From NCBI GenBank assembly GCA_031257075.1, contig JAIRPM010000034.1:1-17640 (forward strand): DNA of 17,640 bases, given 5' to 3'. The stretch is from Spirochaetaceae bacterium. Lineage in GTDB: Bacteria; Spirochaetota; Spirochaetia; Treponematales; Breznakiellaceae. This document shows, piece by piece, positions 7,305-14,196 of the stretch. The translations under genes were made by a program, and so were the position numbers. How positions within the stretch are numbered: position 1 is the stretch's first letter; each line of letters starts with the position of its first letter. The notes beneath the pieces were generated by a model. That model saw only the letters and a program-made list of their open reading frames with translations, did no database searches and was not told the DNA's origin.

Positions 7305-8156
7305 CTATTCCTTCACCCCGCCTGACGCAACTCCCGAAATAATAAAACGGGACATAAAAGCGTAGAAAATCAAAATCGGTACAATAGAAACGGCAATACC
7401 TAAATAAATTCCGCCGTATTCGGTCCGGTAAATATCTCCGCGCAGCGCCTGCACGAGCATAGGCAGCGTGTATTTCTTTTGCGTAGAAATAAGCACAAAA
7501 GGAGTAAAAAAATTGTTCCATGACGCAACAAAAGCAAAAATTGCCTGAGCGGAAAGCGCGGGGGTAAGCACCGGCAGTACTATTGTATTAAAAATTCGGA
7601 TTTCACCCGCACCGTCGATACGGGCCGCTTCTATCAATTCCTTTGAAAGAATGGACTGCATATACTGGCGTATAAACATAACCGTACTTGCAGTGCAAAT
7701 ACTCGGTATTATCAGCGGAATATAATTATCCAGCAAATGTAATTTGGACATAAACTGATAAAAGCCGATAAACGCGAGAGAAGCGGGCAGCATCATAATA
7801 ATCAGAATCGCCGTCCACAAAACCTTTTTGCCGGGAAAGTTATAAATGTGTACGCCGTAAGCTGTCATTGCGGAAAAATACACGGTAAAAAGCGTGGAAA
7901 ACACGGCGATAAACGCGCTGTTAAAAAAGCCCTGCCAAATTTGAAAGCCGCGGCTTGTGAGAGCATTCCAGTTATAAAATAAATTTCCTCCTGGTATGAG
8001 TGAAATTCCCGTGTTAATCTGTTCCGTACTGCGCGTAGCGTTTATAAGCATTACATAAATGGGAACAACGGCAAGCGCAGTTATGATAATCATTACGATA
8101 TATATATATAAGCGGCGCGTATTTAAATACGCACTGTAAGTTTGTTGATTTTTCAT
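7305..8156 (-). CDS. Sugar ABC transporter permease (MalG/AraQ type)
   Basis: A 283-residue inner-membrane permease of the carbohydrate uptake family CUT1, with about six membrane segments starting at 'YIYIVMIIITALAVVPIYVML'-like residues 12-32 (shown here as YIVMIIITALAVVPIYVML). The cytoplasmic EAA loop that docks on the ATPase is clear: EAARIDGAGEIRIFNTIVLP at about 175-194. It pairs with the MalF-type permease encoded just upstream to form the channel. ATG 8154-8156 is preceded by GCGAGGT 7 nt away, a ribosome site that overlaps the stop of the upstream gene (3-nt gap), so the two permeases are made together. Substrate is inferred to be a plant-type oligosaccharide from the GH3 enzyme next to it. 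Confidence 0.93.
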   Translation of the reverse strand: MKNQQTYSAYLNTRRLYIYIVMIIITALAVVPIYVMLINATRSTEQINTGISLIPGGNLFYNWNALTSRGFQIWQGFFNSAFIAVFSTLFTVYFSAMTAYGVHIYNFPGKKVLWTAILIIMMLPASLAFIGFYQFMSKLHLLDNYIPLIIPSICTASTVMFIRQYMQSILSKELIEAARIDGAGEIRIFNTIVLPVLTPALSAQAIFAFVASWNNFFTPFVLISTQKKYTLPMLVQALRGDIYRTEYGGIYLGIAVSIVPILIFYAFMSRFIISGVASGGVKE

Positions 8157-8159
8157 GAT

Positions 8160-9131
8160 TTACCTCGCTTTTGAAAGTTCGCTTCTATCGCGCATAAGGT
8201 AATTTATGCCCAGCGCGAGTATGCAGGTAATAATAAACAAGCCTATCGATATACATGCCGCATACGCATAATCATTTGCGCCCTGAAACGCTATATTATA
8301 CAAATATACATTGGTTGTGCGGATGCTGTAATCTGGAGCTCCGCGCATATCGGTAAGCAAAAAAGGGACTTCCAGCATCTGCATGCCGCCAATCATTGAC
8401 GTTATCAATGTGTACAGCATAATCGGCCGTAAAAGCGGCAATGTAATGCGCCATGTAACCTGCCGGTTGTTTGCTCCGTCAATTACCGCCGCTTCGTACA
8501 ATGATACCGGTATGCTTGTAATGCCGGCCATAAGTAAAATAACGGTCTGCCCATACCACATCCACCATTGAATAAACGCGACAATGCCGCGTGAGGCGGG
8601 AACGCTGCGGAAAAAATAGAACGCTTCTTTTATTACTTCGCCGTCTCTAACCGTATGGGCATATATGCCAAGCGATTGCAAAAACTGGTTTACCGGCCCT
8701 ACCGGATAGTAGAACAAACTGCGAAAAAGCATCGCCACAGATGCGGCGGTAAGCAGATTGGGCAGATAGATAATGGCGCGCACCGGATTTTTGAATTTTA
8801 ACTTAAGTTGTACATCGGAAAACCATATAGCAAGAATAAGCGCAATACCGAGTTGTGGTACAAAATTTAGCCCCCACATAATAAAGGTATTTTTTACCGC
8901 GCCCCAAAAATATTTATCTTTTATAAGCCGTATAAAATTTTCAAGGCCGGTAAATTCAGCGTTGGTCTTGAATCCTTTTAAATCCGTAAAAGCCAAATAG
9001 AGCGTACTTAGCGTCGGATATAAATTAAATAGACAATATACCAGCACAAATGGCAGTACAAAAACATAACCCCATTTCTGAAGTTGTGATTCACAGCCTT
9101 TTATCTTTGCCGGTTTCGTTTTGTTTGACAT
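8160..9131 (-). CDS. Sugar ABC transporter permease (MalF/UgpA type)
   Basis: A 323-residue CUT1 permease with a cytoplasmic N-terminus (MSNKTKPAKIKGCESQLQKW), a first membrane segment YVFVLPFVLVYCLFNLYPTL and about five more. The EAA loop reads EAAVIDGANNRQVTWRITLP at about 213-232. It forms the translocation channel with the MalG-type partner downstream. I place the start at ATG 9131, with AGAGGAG 5 nt upstream, rather than at an upstream in-frame codon at 9224 that would add 31 cysteine- and arginine-containing residues and read through a strong hairpin. A 170-nt gap separates it from the binding-protein gene. No ATPase gene is present in the operon. Confidence 0.93.
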   Translation of the reverse strand: MSNKTKPAKIKGCESQLQKWGYVFVLPFVLVYCLFNLYPTLSTLYLAFTDLKGFKTNAEFTGLENFIRLIKDKYFWGAVKNTFIMWGLNFVPQLGIALILAIWFSDVQLKLKFKNPVRAIIYLPNLLTAASVAMLFRSLFYYPVGPVNQFLQSLGIYAHTVRDGEVIKEAFYFFRSVPASRGIVAFIQWWMWYGQTVILLMAGITSIPVSLYEAAVIDGANNRQVTWRITLPLLRPIMLYTLITSMIGGMQMLEVPFLLTDMRGAPDYSIRTTNVYLYNIAFQGANDYAYAACISIGLFIITCILALGINYLMRDRSELSKAR

Positions 9132-9136
9132 AGAGA

Positions 9137-9143
9137 CTCCTCT
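9137..9143 (-). promoter_or_regulatory. Ribosome binding site deciding the MalF-type permease start
   Basis: AGAGGAG on the minus strand, 5 nt before ATG 9131. This excludes the longer frame beginning at 9224. Confidence 0.8.
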
Positions 9144-9198
9144 GGACGGGCAGCAAAAGACAGAAAATTCAAGGCGGCACAAACCGGACGCAAACCGG

Positions 9199-9248
9199 AA
9201 ATGATGCGAGGCCGCCCCGGCCAATGCCGGCAGCGCCGCGCATCATTT
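9199..9248 (-). promoter_or_regulatory. Stem-loop in the binding-protein/permease gap
   Basis: AAATGATGCG (9199-9208) and CGCATCATTT (9239-9248) are a perfect 10-bp inverted repeat. Inside it CCGGC-CAAT-GCCGG (9217-9230) forms a second tight hairpin. In the minus-strand transcript the structure follows the binding-protein stop by about 53 nt and is not followed by a U-run, so it is not a typical intrinsic terminator. By analogy with malE-malF, it probably protects the binding-protein mRNA from 3' decay or attenuates permease expression. That role is inference. Confidence 0.7.
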
Positions 9249-9301
9249 AGCAGCCGCCCTGAATTCCCTATCTCCATTCCCGAACTTTGTCAGCGCGGAT
9301 T

Positions 9302-10606
9302 TTATTGAATCCCCAATTGCGCGCTTACCTGTTCTTTGAAGGCTTCGATAGCTTTATCTTTTGTTTTTTCACCATTGACATACGAGGTAAAAGTTTCAAT
9401 AAAGATAGCCTCAATAGCCTGGTCGGTTCCCTGCGTTTTGGTGCCGTCTATATTCGGGGCAAGTTCGGCAAAAATCGCGTAATGATTCTGCCCGCCAAGG
9501 AACGGCTCGGTAAACGTATCTTTTATTTTATTCACCACGTTCATATTACCGACAAAATCGCCGGTGTCTTTCACCAGTTGTTCAATAACTTCATCATCGG
9601 TAGTCAAAAGCCGGATAAACTCTTTAGCGCCCGCCGGATTCTTCGTGTTTTTCCACGCACCAATCCAAGTGCCGCCCCAGCGATAAGGAAGCGGCCCCGG
9701 TATCATCGCCCAGTCGCCGGCAGTGTTCGGCGCGTTGTTTTTAAGCACATAATGAAGCCCCCAAGTCGGCAAAAATACCGAAAATACTTCGATAGGCTGG
9801 CCTTTTTCATCTTTGAGCGTTCCGTTCATGCCGGCATTCCAGCCTTCCGACCACTGGGCTATACGGCCTTCTTCGCCTTTCTCATGCAGGGTTTTCCCCA
9901 CATCCATAAAGCGCAGCATCGCATCATCAATAACAAATTTACCGTCCACTACCCATGGGGTTTTGCGCGCCCCCTTGAAGGGCTGCATCAAGTCTTGAAT
10001 CGCGCCAACAACCACGCATTTACCGCCGGATTTTGCTTTCAACTCGTCCGCCGCTGCAAGAAAAGCGTCGATATTGGTAAAATGCTTTTGCACCTCGGCC
10101 GGGTCGTCGGTGCCAAAATACTGCTTGGCCAAACTGCGGCGGTAAAACATCGCTCCGGGTGTTGCCTGCCATGCCATAGCATAGACTTTGCCTTTGTACG
10201 AACCGACGTCTACCGGATAGCGCACCATTTTGTCTTTTACCTGCTCGTAGACATCGGTAATGTCGAGGAGCATTCCAGATTCGACATACTTGCGTACAAA
10301 AGCATCTTCCATACCAAATACATCCGGCGCGCCCTGTCCCGATTGCAGTACCGGGTCAAGTTTGTTGGGAAATTGCTCGGTGGGAGTAAGAGAATACTCT
10401 ACCGTCATTTCCGGGTGGCGGGGTTTGTAATAGGCATCGGTCATTTTACCAATTTCATCGGTAAAACTCCACACAACAAGTTTGCTCCCTGCCTGCGAGT
10501 CATCCTGCTTCTTGGCGCACCCGCTCAACCCTAGTGCCGGAATAAGCGTAAGCGCCGCGAGAGCAGCTAGAAGAACGGTCTTTGCCATTCTTTTGTCCTT
10601 TATCAT
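9302..10606 (-). CDS. ABC transporter sugar-binding lipoprotein
   Basis: A 434-residue extracellular solute-binding protein (family 1). The signal peptide (MIKDKRMAKTVLLAALAAL...) ends in the lipobox LSGC with Cys30 as the lipidated residue, so the mature protein is tethered to the inner membrane facing the periplasm. The fold begins with SKLVVWSFTDEIGKMTDAYY, then GAPDVFGMEDAFVRKYVESG, a typical hinge region, and 'NPAGAKEFIRLLTTDDEVIEQ'. Tryptophan-rich patches (TWGLHYVL, YRWGGTWIGAWKN) would suit stacking against sugars. ATG 10606 is chosen because GGAGG (10613-10617) lies 6 nt upstream; TTG 10612 touches the ribosome site and ATG 10588 is further from it. It is the first gene of the operon with its own promoter and operator. 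The ligand is not identifiable from sequence. Confidence 0.93.
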   Translation of the reverse strand: MIKDKRMAKTVLLAALAALTLIPALGLSGCAKKQDDSQAGSKLVVWSFTDEIGKMTDAYYKPRHPEMTVEYSLTPTEQFPNKLDPVLQSGQGAPDVFGMEDAFVRKYVESGMLLDITDVYEQVKDKMVRYPVDVGSYKGKVYAMAWQATPGAMFYRRSLAKQYFGTDDPAEVQKHFTNIDAFLAAADELKAKSGGKCVVVGAIQDLMQPFKGARKTPWVVDGKFVIDDAMLRFMDVGKTLHEKGEEGRIAQWSEGWNAGMNGTLKDEKGQPIEVFSVFLPTWGLHYVLKNNAPNTAGDWAMIPGPLPYRWGGTWIGAWKNTKNPAGAKEFIRLLTTDDEVIEQLVKDTGDFVGNMNVVNKIKDTFTEPFLGGQNHYAIFAELAPNIDGTKTQGTDQAIEAIFIETFTSYVNGEKTKDKAIEAFKEQVSAQLGIQ

Positions 10607-10612
10607 TGTCAA

Positions 10613-10617
10613 CCTCC
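10613..10617 (-). promoter_or_regulatory. Ribosome binding site deciding the binding-protein start
   Basis: GGAGG on the minus strand, 6 nt before ATG 10606 and directly abutting an upstream in-frame TTG, which is therefore unlikely to be the start. Confidence 0.75.
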
Positions 10618-10635
10618 AAAAGTTGTATCACACGG

Positions 10636-10665
10636 ATTGTATACAACAAATGAAAAAGTATGCAA
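10636..10665 (-). promoter_or_regulatory. Promoter of the sugar ABC/GH3 operon
   Basis: On the minus strand TTGCAT (10660-10665) is followed after 18 nt by TACAAT (10636-10641); an alternative -10, TATACA (10638-10643), gives a 16-nt spacer. Transcription would begin about 25 nt before the binding-protein ATG. The -10 region coincides with the palindrome TTGTATACAA. Confidence 0.6.
10637..10646. promoter_or_regulatory. Palindromic operator TTGTATACAA over the -10 box
   Basis: A perfect 10-bp palindrome overlaps the -10 region of the sugar operon. A further half site TTGTAT occurs at 10623-10628, also read as an inverted pair GTTGTAT (10622-10628) with ATACAAC (10641-10647). TTGTATACAA is the core of the operator known for Bacillus GntR, and the position suits a repressor. 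No regulator gene lies in the window, so the binding family is inference. Confidence 0.5.
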
Positions 10666-10709
10666 GCCTGTCTGCACGGAGAAAAATGAATGGGAATTTG
10701 CCGAAAAGC

Positions 10710-10752
10710 AGCCGGTTTTATGGGCGCAAAGCAACTGGTTTGCGCACCGGCT
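10710..10752 (-). terminator. Probable terminator after the IlvD-family dehydratase gene
   Basis: On the minus strand, directly after the stop codon, AGCCGGTGCGCAAA pairs with TTTGCGC and, after a 7-nt bulge, ACCGGCT. This gives 14 base pairs around an 8-nt loop, followed by GCTTTTC. The stem is strong but the U-run is short, so termination may be incomplete. Confidence 0.6.
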
Positions 10753-12471
10753 TTAATTTGTCCAAGCGCCGTCCATAGGCGGCGCGGCGTTTTCGCAGAA
10801 GGTTTTGAGGACGCCACGGGTGTATTTGGTTTTCCATGGGGGGAGTTTTTCGCGCCGCGCCGCAAAAACTGTTTCAACTTCCGCAGGTGTGAGGGGCTTT
10901 CCCGCAATGCCTGTTATTTCAAGCCGGCGCGCCGCGATATCGAGTTCGATAAGGTCGCCTTCTTCAACAAGGGCTATAGGCCCGCCGGAAGCCGCTTCAG
11001 GAGAAACATGCCCTATAGCCGGCCCTTTTGACGCGCCGGAAAAGCGGCCATCCGTTATGAGCGCTATTGACGCGGCCAGAACCGGGTCGCTGGCTATCGC
11101 TTCGGTAGTGTAAAACATTTCAGGCATACCGCTTCCCCGGGGGCCTTCATACCGGATAATGACGGCATCTCCGGGTTGTATGCGCCGTTTGAGTATGGCA
11201 TCGATTGCTTCTTCTTCACTGTCAAAAGGCCGGGCGCGGAGCGCGGCCTTCCACATAGCGCGGGGAACGGCCGAATGTTTTACTACCGCGCCCTGCGGCG
11301 CTAAATTTCCATAAAGTACGGCTATAGCGCCGTCATTTCCCAGAGGCATGGTAAAAGGCCGGATAACATCCTCACGTTGTATGCCGGAACGGGCAAGCCC
11401 TTCTTCACAGGCCTCAAAAAAACCGGATTTCTTGAGGCTTTCAAGATTTTCACCCAAGGTTTTTCCGGTAACGGTGAGCGCGTCCAAATGGAGTTTTGAT
11501 TTGATTTCTTCCATAACGCGGGGCACTCCGCCCGCCAGCCAAAAGAACTGCGCAGGCCATTTTCCCGCCGGACGGATGTTGAGCAGATAACGCGCGCCGC
11601 GGTGCATTGTATCGAAAATCCGCGCGTCAAGCGGTATTTCAAATTCCCGCGCTATTGCCGGTATGTGTATCAGGCAGTTAGACGAACCGGAAATTGCCGC
11701 ATGAACCATTATAGCGTTTTCAAAACTTTTGCGTGTTACAATATCGCGCGCCCGCAAACCTCGCCGCGCCAATTCCACAGCCTGAGTTCCCGCGTGTTCC
11801 GCCATAGCGCGTAAATTGGCCGAAGTTGCGCTCATAAGCGCGGCACCCGGAAGCGTTAACCCCAGCGATTCGGCCATTATCTGCATCGTGGAAGCGGTAC
11901 CCATAAAACTGCATGCTCCACAAGACGGGCATGCATGATGTTTGTAATAACGGAATTGCTCGTCTGAAATTTCGCCGCGTCTGTGCATAGCGCTGTACGC
12001 GCCGATTTGCTCCAGCGTGAGCATGTCCGGCCCCGCGTCCATAACGCCGCCGGGTACCATAATTGCCGGCATATTGAGCCGGCCTATAGCCATAAGTTGG
12101 GCGGGAACTGATTTGTCGCAGCCTGACAAAAAGATGCCGGCATCAAAACCGCTTGCTTTCGCATGAATTTCGATGAGGTTTGCTATCGTTTCACGGCTTG
12201 CCAGTGAATAATTGATGCCGTCATGCCCCTGCGCTATCCCATCGCAAATATCCGTAGCAAAGTAGCGGGCGGCCTTGCCTCCCGCCACATCTGCCGCGTT
12301 CCGGGCTATTTCCGACAAGGATAAAAGATGGGCGCTTCCCGGATGGCTGTCTCCTGCCGTCGCCTCGACCAAAATCTGGGGTTTTTCTAAATCGTCTGTT
12401 GTCCAGCCCATACCCATTTTCAGGCTGTCCATTTCGGGCGCAAGCGCCCGCACTTTCTGGCTTTCCAGCAT
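10753..12471 (-). CDS. IlvD/Edd-family dehydratase (dihydroxy-acid or sugar-acid dehydratase)
   Basis: A 572-residue Fe-S dehydratase that removes water from a 2,3-dihydroxy acid to give a 2-keto acid. Family hallmarks are DICDGIAQGHDG (75-86), YSLASRETIA, SGCDKSVPAQLM with Cys118 and Lys120 as cluster and metal ligands, and the cluster loop CPSCGACSFMGTASTMQ (181-197). The C-terminal half has GNDGAIAVLYGNLAPQGAV, IIRYEGPRGSGMPEM and 'ITDGRFSGASKGPAIGHVSPEA'-type substrate loops (in part: ITDGRFSGASKGPAIGHV). In branched-chain amino acid synthesis the enzyme is IlvD, but no other ilv gene is near and the N-terminal region (EATAGDSHPGSAHLLS) differs from classical IlvD, while a sugar-degradation operon follows. 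I therefore leave the substrate open. GAGGGAG lies just before the ATG. Confidence 0.85.
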   Translation of the reverse strand: MLESQKVRALAPEMDSLKMGMGWTTDDLEKPQILVEATAGDSHPGSAHLLSLSEIARNAADVAGGKAARYFATDICDGIAQGHDGINYSLASRETIANLIEIHAKASGFDAGIFLSGCDKSVPAQLMAIGRLNMPAIMVPGGVMDAGPDMLTLEQIGAYSAMHRRGEISDEQFRYYKHHACPSCGACSFMGTASTMQIMAESLGLTLPGAALMSATSANLRAMAEHAGTQAVELARRGLRARDIVTRKSFENAIMVHAAISGSSNCLIHIPAIAREFEIPLDARIFDTMHRGARYLLNIRPAGKWPAQFFWLAGGVPRVMEEIKSKLHLDALTVTGKTLGENLESLKKSGFFEACEEGLARSGIQREDVIRPFTMPLGNDGAIAVLYGNLAPQGAVVKHSAVPRAMWKAALRARPFDSEEEAIDAILKRRIQPGDAVIIRYEGPRGSGMPEMFYTTEAIASDPVLAASIALITDGRFSGASKGPAIGHVSPEAASGGPIALVEEGDLIELDIAARRLEITGIAGKPLTPAEVETVFAARREKLPPWKTKYTRGVLKTFCENAAPPMDGAWTN

Positions 12472-12491
12472 ACGCTCCCTCTCAATTCATT

Positions 12492-12521
12492 ATTTTACAA
12501 CGGTATATTTTGCGGACGCAA
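12492..12521 (-). promoter_or_regulatory. Candidate promoter of the dehydratase gene
   Basis: On the minus strand TTGCGT (12516-12521), an 18-nt spacer and TAAAAT (12492-12497) lie just upstream of the dehydratase start, giving a leader of roughly 15 nt that contains the ribosome site GAGGGAG. Confidence 0.45.
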
Positions 12522-12542
12522 AACATATGCGCCGACCTTGGG

Positions 12543-14000
12543 CTATACTTTTTTCCACACGGTGCCGGTTGGCGTGTCTTCCAAAACGATACCGCGTCCT
12601 TTGAGGGCGGCGCGTATCGCGTCCGCTTTGGCAAAGTCGCGGGCTTTTTTTGCGGCGGCGCGTTCGGCTATAAGCGCTTCCACTTCGGCGGTAAGGCCGC
12701 TGTCTGCGGAAATAGACGGCGCGGCTGTTTCCGCCGCAAGCGCCTTTTCGCACGATTCACGGAGGCTCAAGCCTAGCACGCTGTCCATGTCGAACGCGGC
12801 GGCAAGCGCGGCGGCGGGCGGAATGGCGTTATCTTTGAGCATAGTCCGCAGAGCGGCCAACGCTTTGGGGGTGTTCAAATCATCCTCAAGCGCCTTGTTA
12901 AAGTGCGCGGTATATGCCTGTTCGCCGCCTGCCGCCTGCCCCTTGTCCTGCCGCTCTATTCCCCCCGCCTTTCGCGCCAGAGATGCCATCTCTTTTATCA
13001 GCGATTTGCGGGAATTGCGGGCACCGTCCATGCTTTCATAAGAAAACTGAATTTGATTGCGGTAATGCCCGCCCAAAAGGAAATAGCGGTAGTCGAGCGG
13101 GTCGTAGCCCGCGTCAACAAGGGTTTGCAGGGTAATAAACCCTCCTTTGGATTTGGACATTTTCCCCTTGTCCAGCACGAGAAATTCATTATGCACCCAG
13201 TACTTTACCCACGGGTGTTTGCCGGTAGCGGCTTCGCTTTGGGCGATTTCGTTGGTATGGTGAATTTGGATATGGTCGATTCCGCCCGCGTGAATATCAA
13301 ATTGTTCGCTCAAATACTTCATACTCATAGCGGAACATTCGATATGCCAGCCCGGATACCCCCGGCCCCAGGGGCTGTCCCATACGAGCGCCTGATTCTC
13401 AAACTTGCTTTTGGTAAACCAAAGTACGAAGTCGCCGCCATTCCGTTTATTCGTATCGACTTCGGTACGGGCGCCGGTTTTAAGGCTGTCAAGGCGGAGG
13501 CCGGCAAGTTCGCCGTAATACGGGAACTTCGAGATGTCATAATAGAGATTTCCGCCCGCCTGGTATGTCCAGCCCCGCGCCTCGATACGCTGAATAAGGG
13601 CTATCATATCGCCGATATGTTCCGTTGCTTTGCAGACTACCGTAGGGCGGGCAATGTTGAGCCGTTCCGTGTCGTGAAAAAAAGCGCGTGTGTAGAAATC
13701 GGCTATTTCCAACACGGATTTACCCCGTTCTTCGGCGCTCTTTACCATTTTGTCCTCGCCTTCGTCATTATCGCCGGAAAGGTGCCCCACATCGGTAACA
13801 TTCATAACGTGTGTTACATTAAGCCCGGAACGTCTGAGGGTCTTGCACAGAATATCATGCGTAACATAGGCGCGTAGATTGCCGATATGGGCATAGTTAT
13901 AAACGGTAGGGCCGCAGCCGTAAAATCCGGCCTCGCCTGTTTTGATAGGGGTGAATTCCCGCAAAGAACGCCCCAAAGTGTTGTAAAGCATTAACGCCAT
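12543..14000 (-). CDS. cysS: Cysteinyl-tRNA synthetase
   Basis: This class I synthetase charges tRNA-Cys with cysteine using ATP. In 485 residues the start YGCGPTVYNYAHIGNLR carries zinc ligand Cys29 and the HIGH-type signature HIGN (38-41). GWHIECSAMS (Cys near 220) and IQIHHTNE supply the remaining zinc ligands. KGKMSKSKGGF near 280 is the KMSKS loop. The helical C-terminal part ends in AKADAIRAALKGRGIVLEDT, the usual finish. The start is set at ATG 14000 (MALMLYNTLGR), matching the family. An upstream in-frame ATG at 14093 would add 31 arginine-rich residues without homology. There is no Shine-Dalgarno at 14000, but TATCAT ends 6 nt before it, so the message may be leaderless. Function is certain, start fairly sure. 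Confidence 0.96.
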   Translation of the reverse strand: MALMLYNTLGRSLREFTPIKTGEAGFYGCGPTVYNYAHIGNLRAYVTHDILCKTLRRSGLNVTHVMNVTDVGHLSGDNDEGEDKMVKSAEERGKSVLEIADFYTRAFFHDTERLNIARPTVVCKATEHIGDMIALIQRIEARGWTYQAGGNLYYDISKFPYYGELAGLRLDSLKTGARTEVDTNKRNGGDFVLWFTKSKFENQALVWDSPWGRGYPGWHIECSAMSMKYLSEQFDIHAGGIDHIQIHHTNEIAQSEAATGKHPWVKYWVHNEFLVLDKGKMSKSKGGFITLQTLVDAGYDPLDYRYFLLGGHYRNQIQFSYESMDGARNSRKSLIKEMASLARKAGGIERQDKGQAAGGEQAYTAHFNKALEDDLNTPKALAALRTMLKDNAIPPAAALAAAFDMDSVLGLSLRESCEKALAAETAAPSISADSGLTAEVEALIAERAAAKKARDFAKADAIRAALKGRGIVLEDTPTGTVWKKV

Positions 14001-14006
14001 GGGGTT

Positions 14007-14012
14007 ATGATA
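14007..14012 (-). promoter_or_regulatory. Candidate -10 element for leaderless cysS mRNA
   Basis: TATCAT on the minus strand, then 6 nt, then ATG 14000. The spacing puts the predicted first nucleotide at the ATG. The -35 hexamer (TTATCC, 17 nt upstream) is weak, and no Shine-Dalgarno is present. Confidence 0.45.
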
Positions 14013-14171
14013 GTGGAACAGGCGGCTTTGGATAAGAGGCCGGCGGGCGGCGCGGGGGCGGGGGGAATAGCAGAGGCGGCCGCGCCCCCACATCTGCTGT
14101 AAAGCAAGCGGTTCTACTTCAGCATTACGCGCAAAGATTAGCAGGCTGCCGGATGAGCGGAACTGGTAAAC

Positions 14172-14188
14172 GCCATACCTTTTATGGC
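14172..14188 (-). terminator. Weak hairpin after mutS, possible terminator
   Basis: GCCATA and TATGGC form a 6-bp stem with a 5-nt loop 9 nt past the mutS stop on the minus strand, followed only by GTTTACC. The stem is short and the U-run poor, so the call is tentative. Confidence 0.3.
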
Positions 14189-14196
14189 CGCATTGC

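Larger units (their letters stand above)
14001..14196. other. cysS-mutS intergenic region, partly very GC-rich
   Basis: The longest gene-free stretch of the window (196 nt). It contains the cysS -10 candidate, a G-rich block (about 14041-14066, with runs of five and six G on the plus strand) facing GCGCCCCC at 14082-14089, with which it could form a 7-bp stem, and a small hairpin after mutS. No coding potential is convincing: the open frame upstream of cysS encodes mainly arginine, proline and glycine. Confidence 0.5.

Noticed and set aside
9132..9224. N-terminal extension of the MalF-type permease (31 residues)
   Set aside because: It would read through the hairpin, has no homology or ribosome site, and a good AGAGGAG precedes ATG 9131.
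9287..10534. Long open frame (415 codons) on the plus strand opposite the binding-protein gene
   Set aside because: It is the antisense shadow of a clear lipoprotein gene; its translation is rich in Arg, His and Phe with no recognisable domain or ribosome site.
12903..13877. Long open frame (324 codons) on the plus strand opposite cysS
   Set aside because: It is fully antisense to an unmistakable cysteinyl-tRNA synthetase and shows no family features.
14041..14066. G-rich block as a G-quadruplex
   Set aside because: Only three separated runs of three or more G exist unless the G6 run is split, so the case is weak; kept only as a note on the intergenic region.
14001..14093. N-terminal extension of CysS (31 residues)
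   Set aside because: It is arginine/proline-rich from GC-rich DNA, without family similarity; the family start MALMLYNTLG fits ATG 14000.
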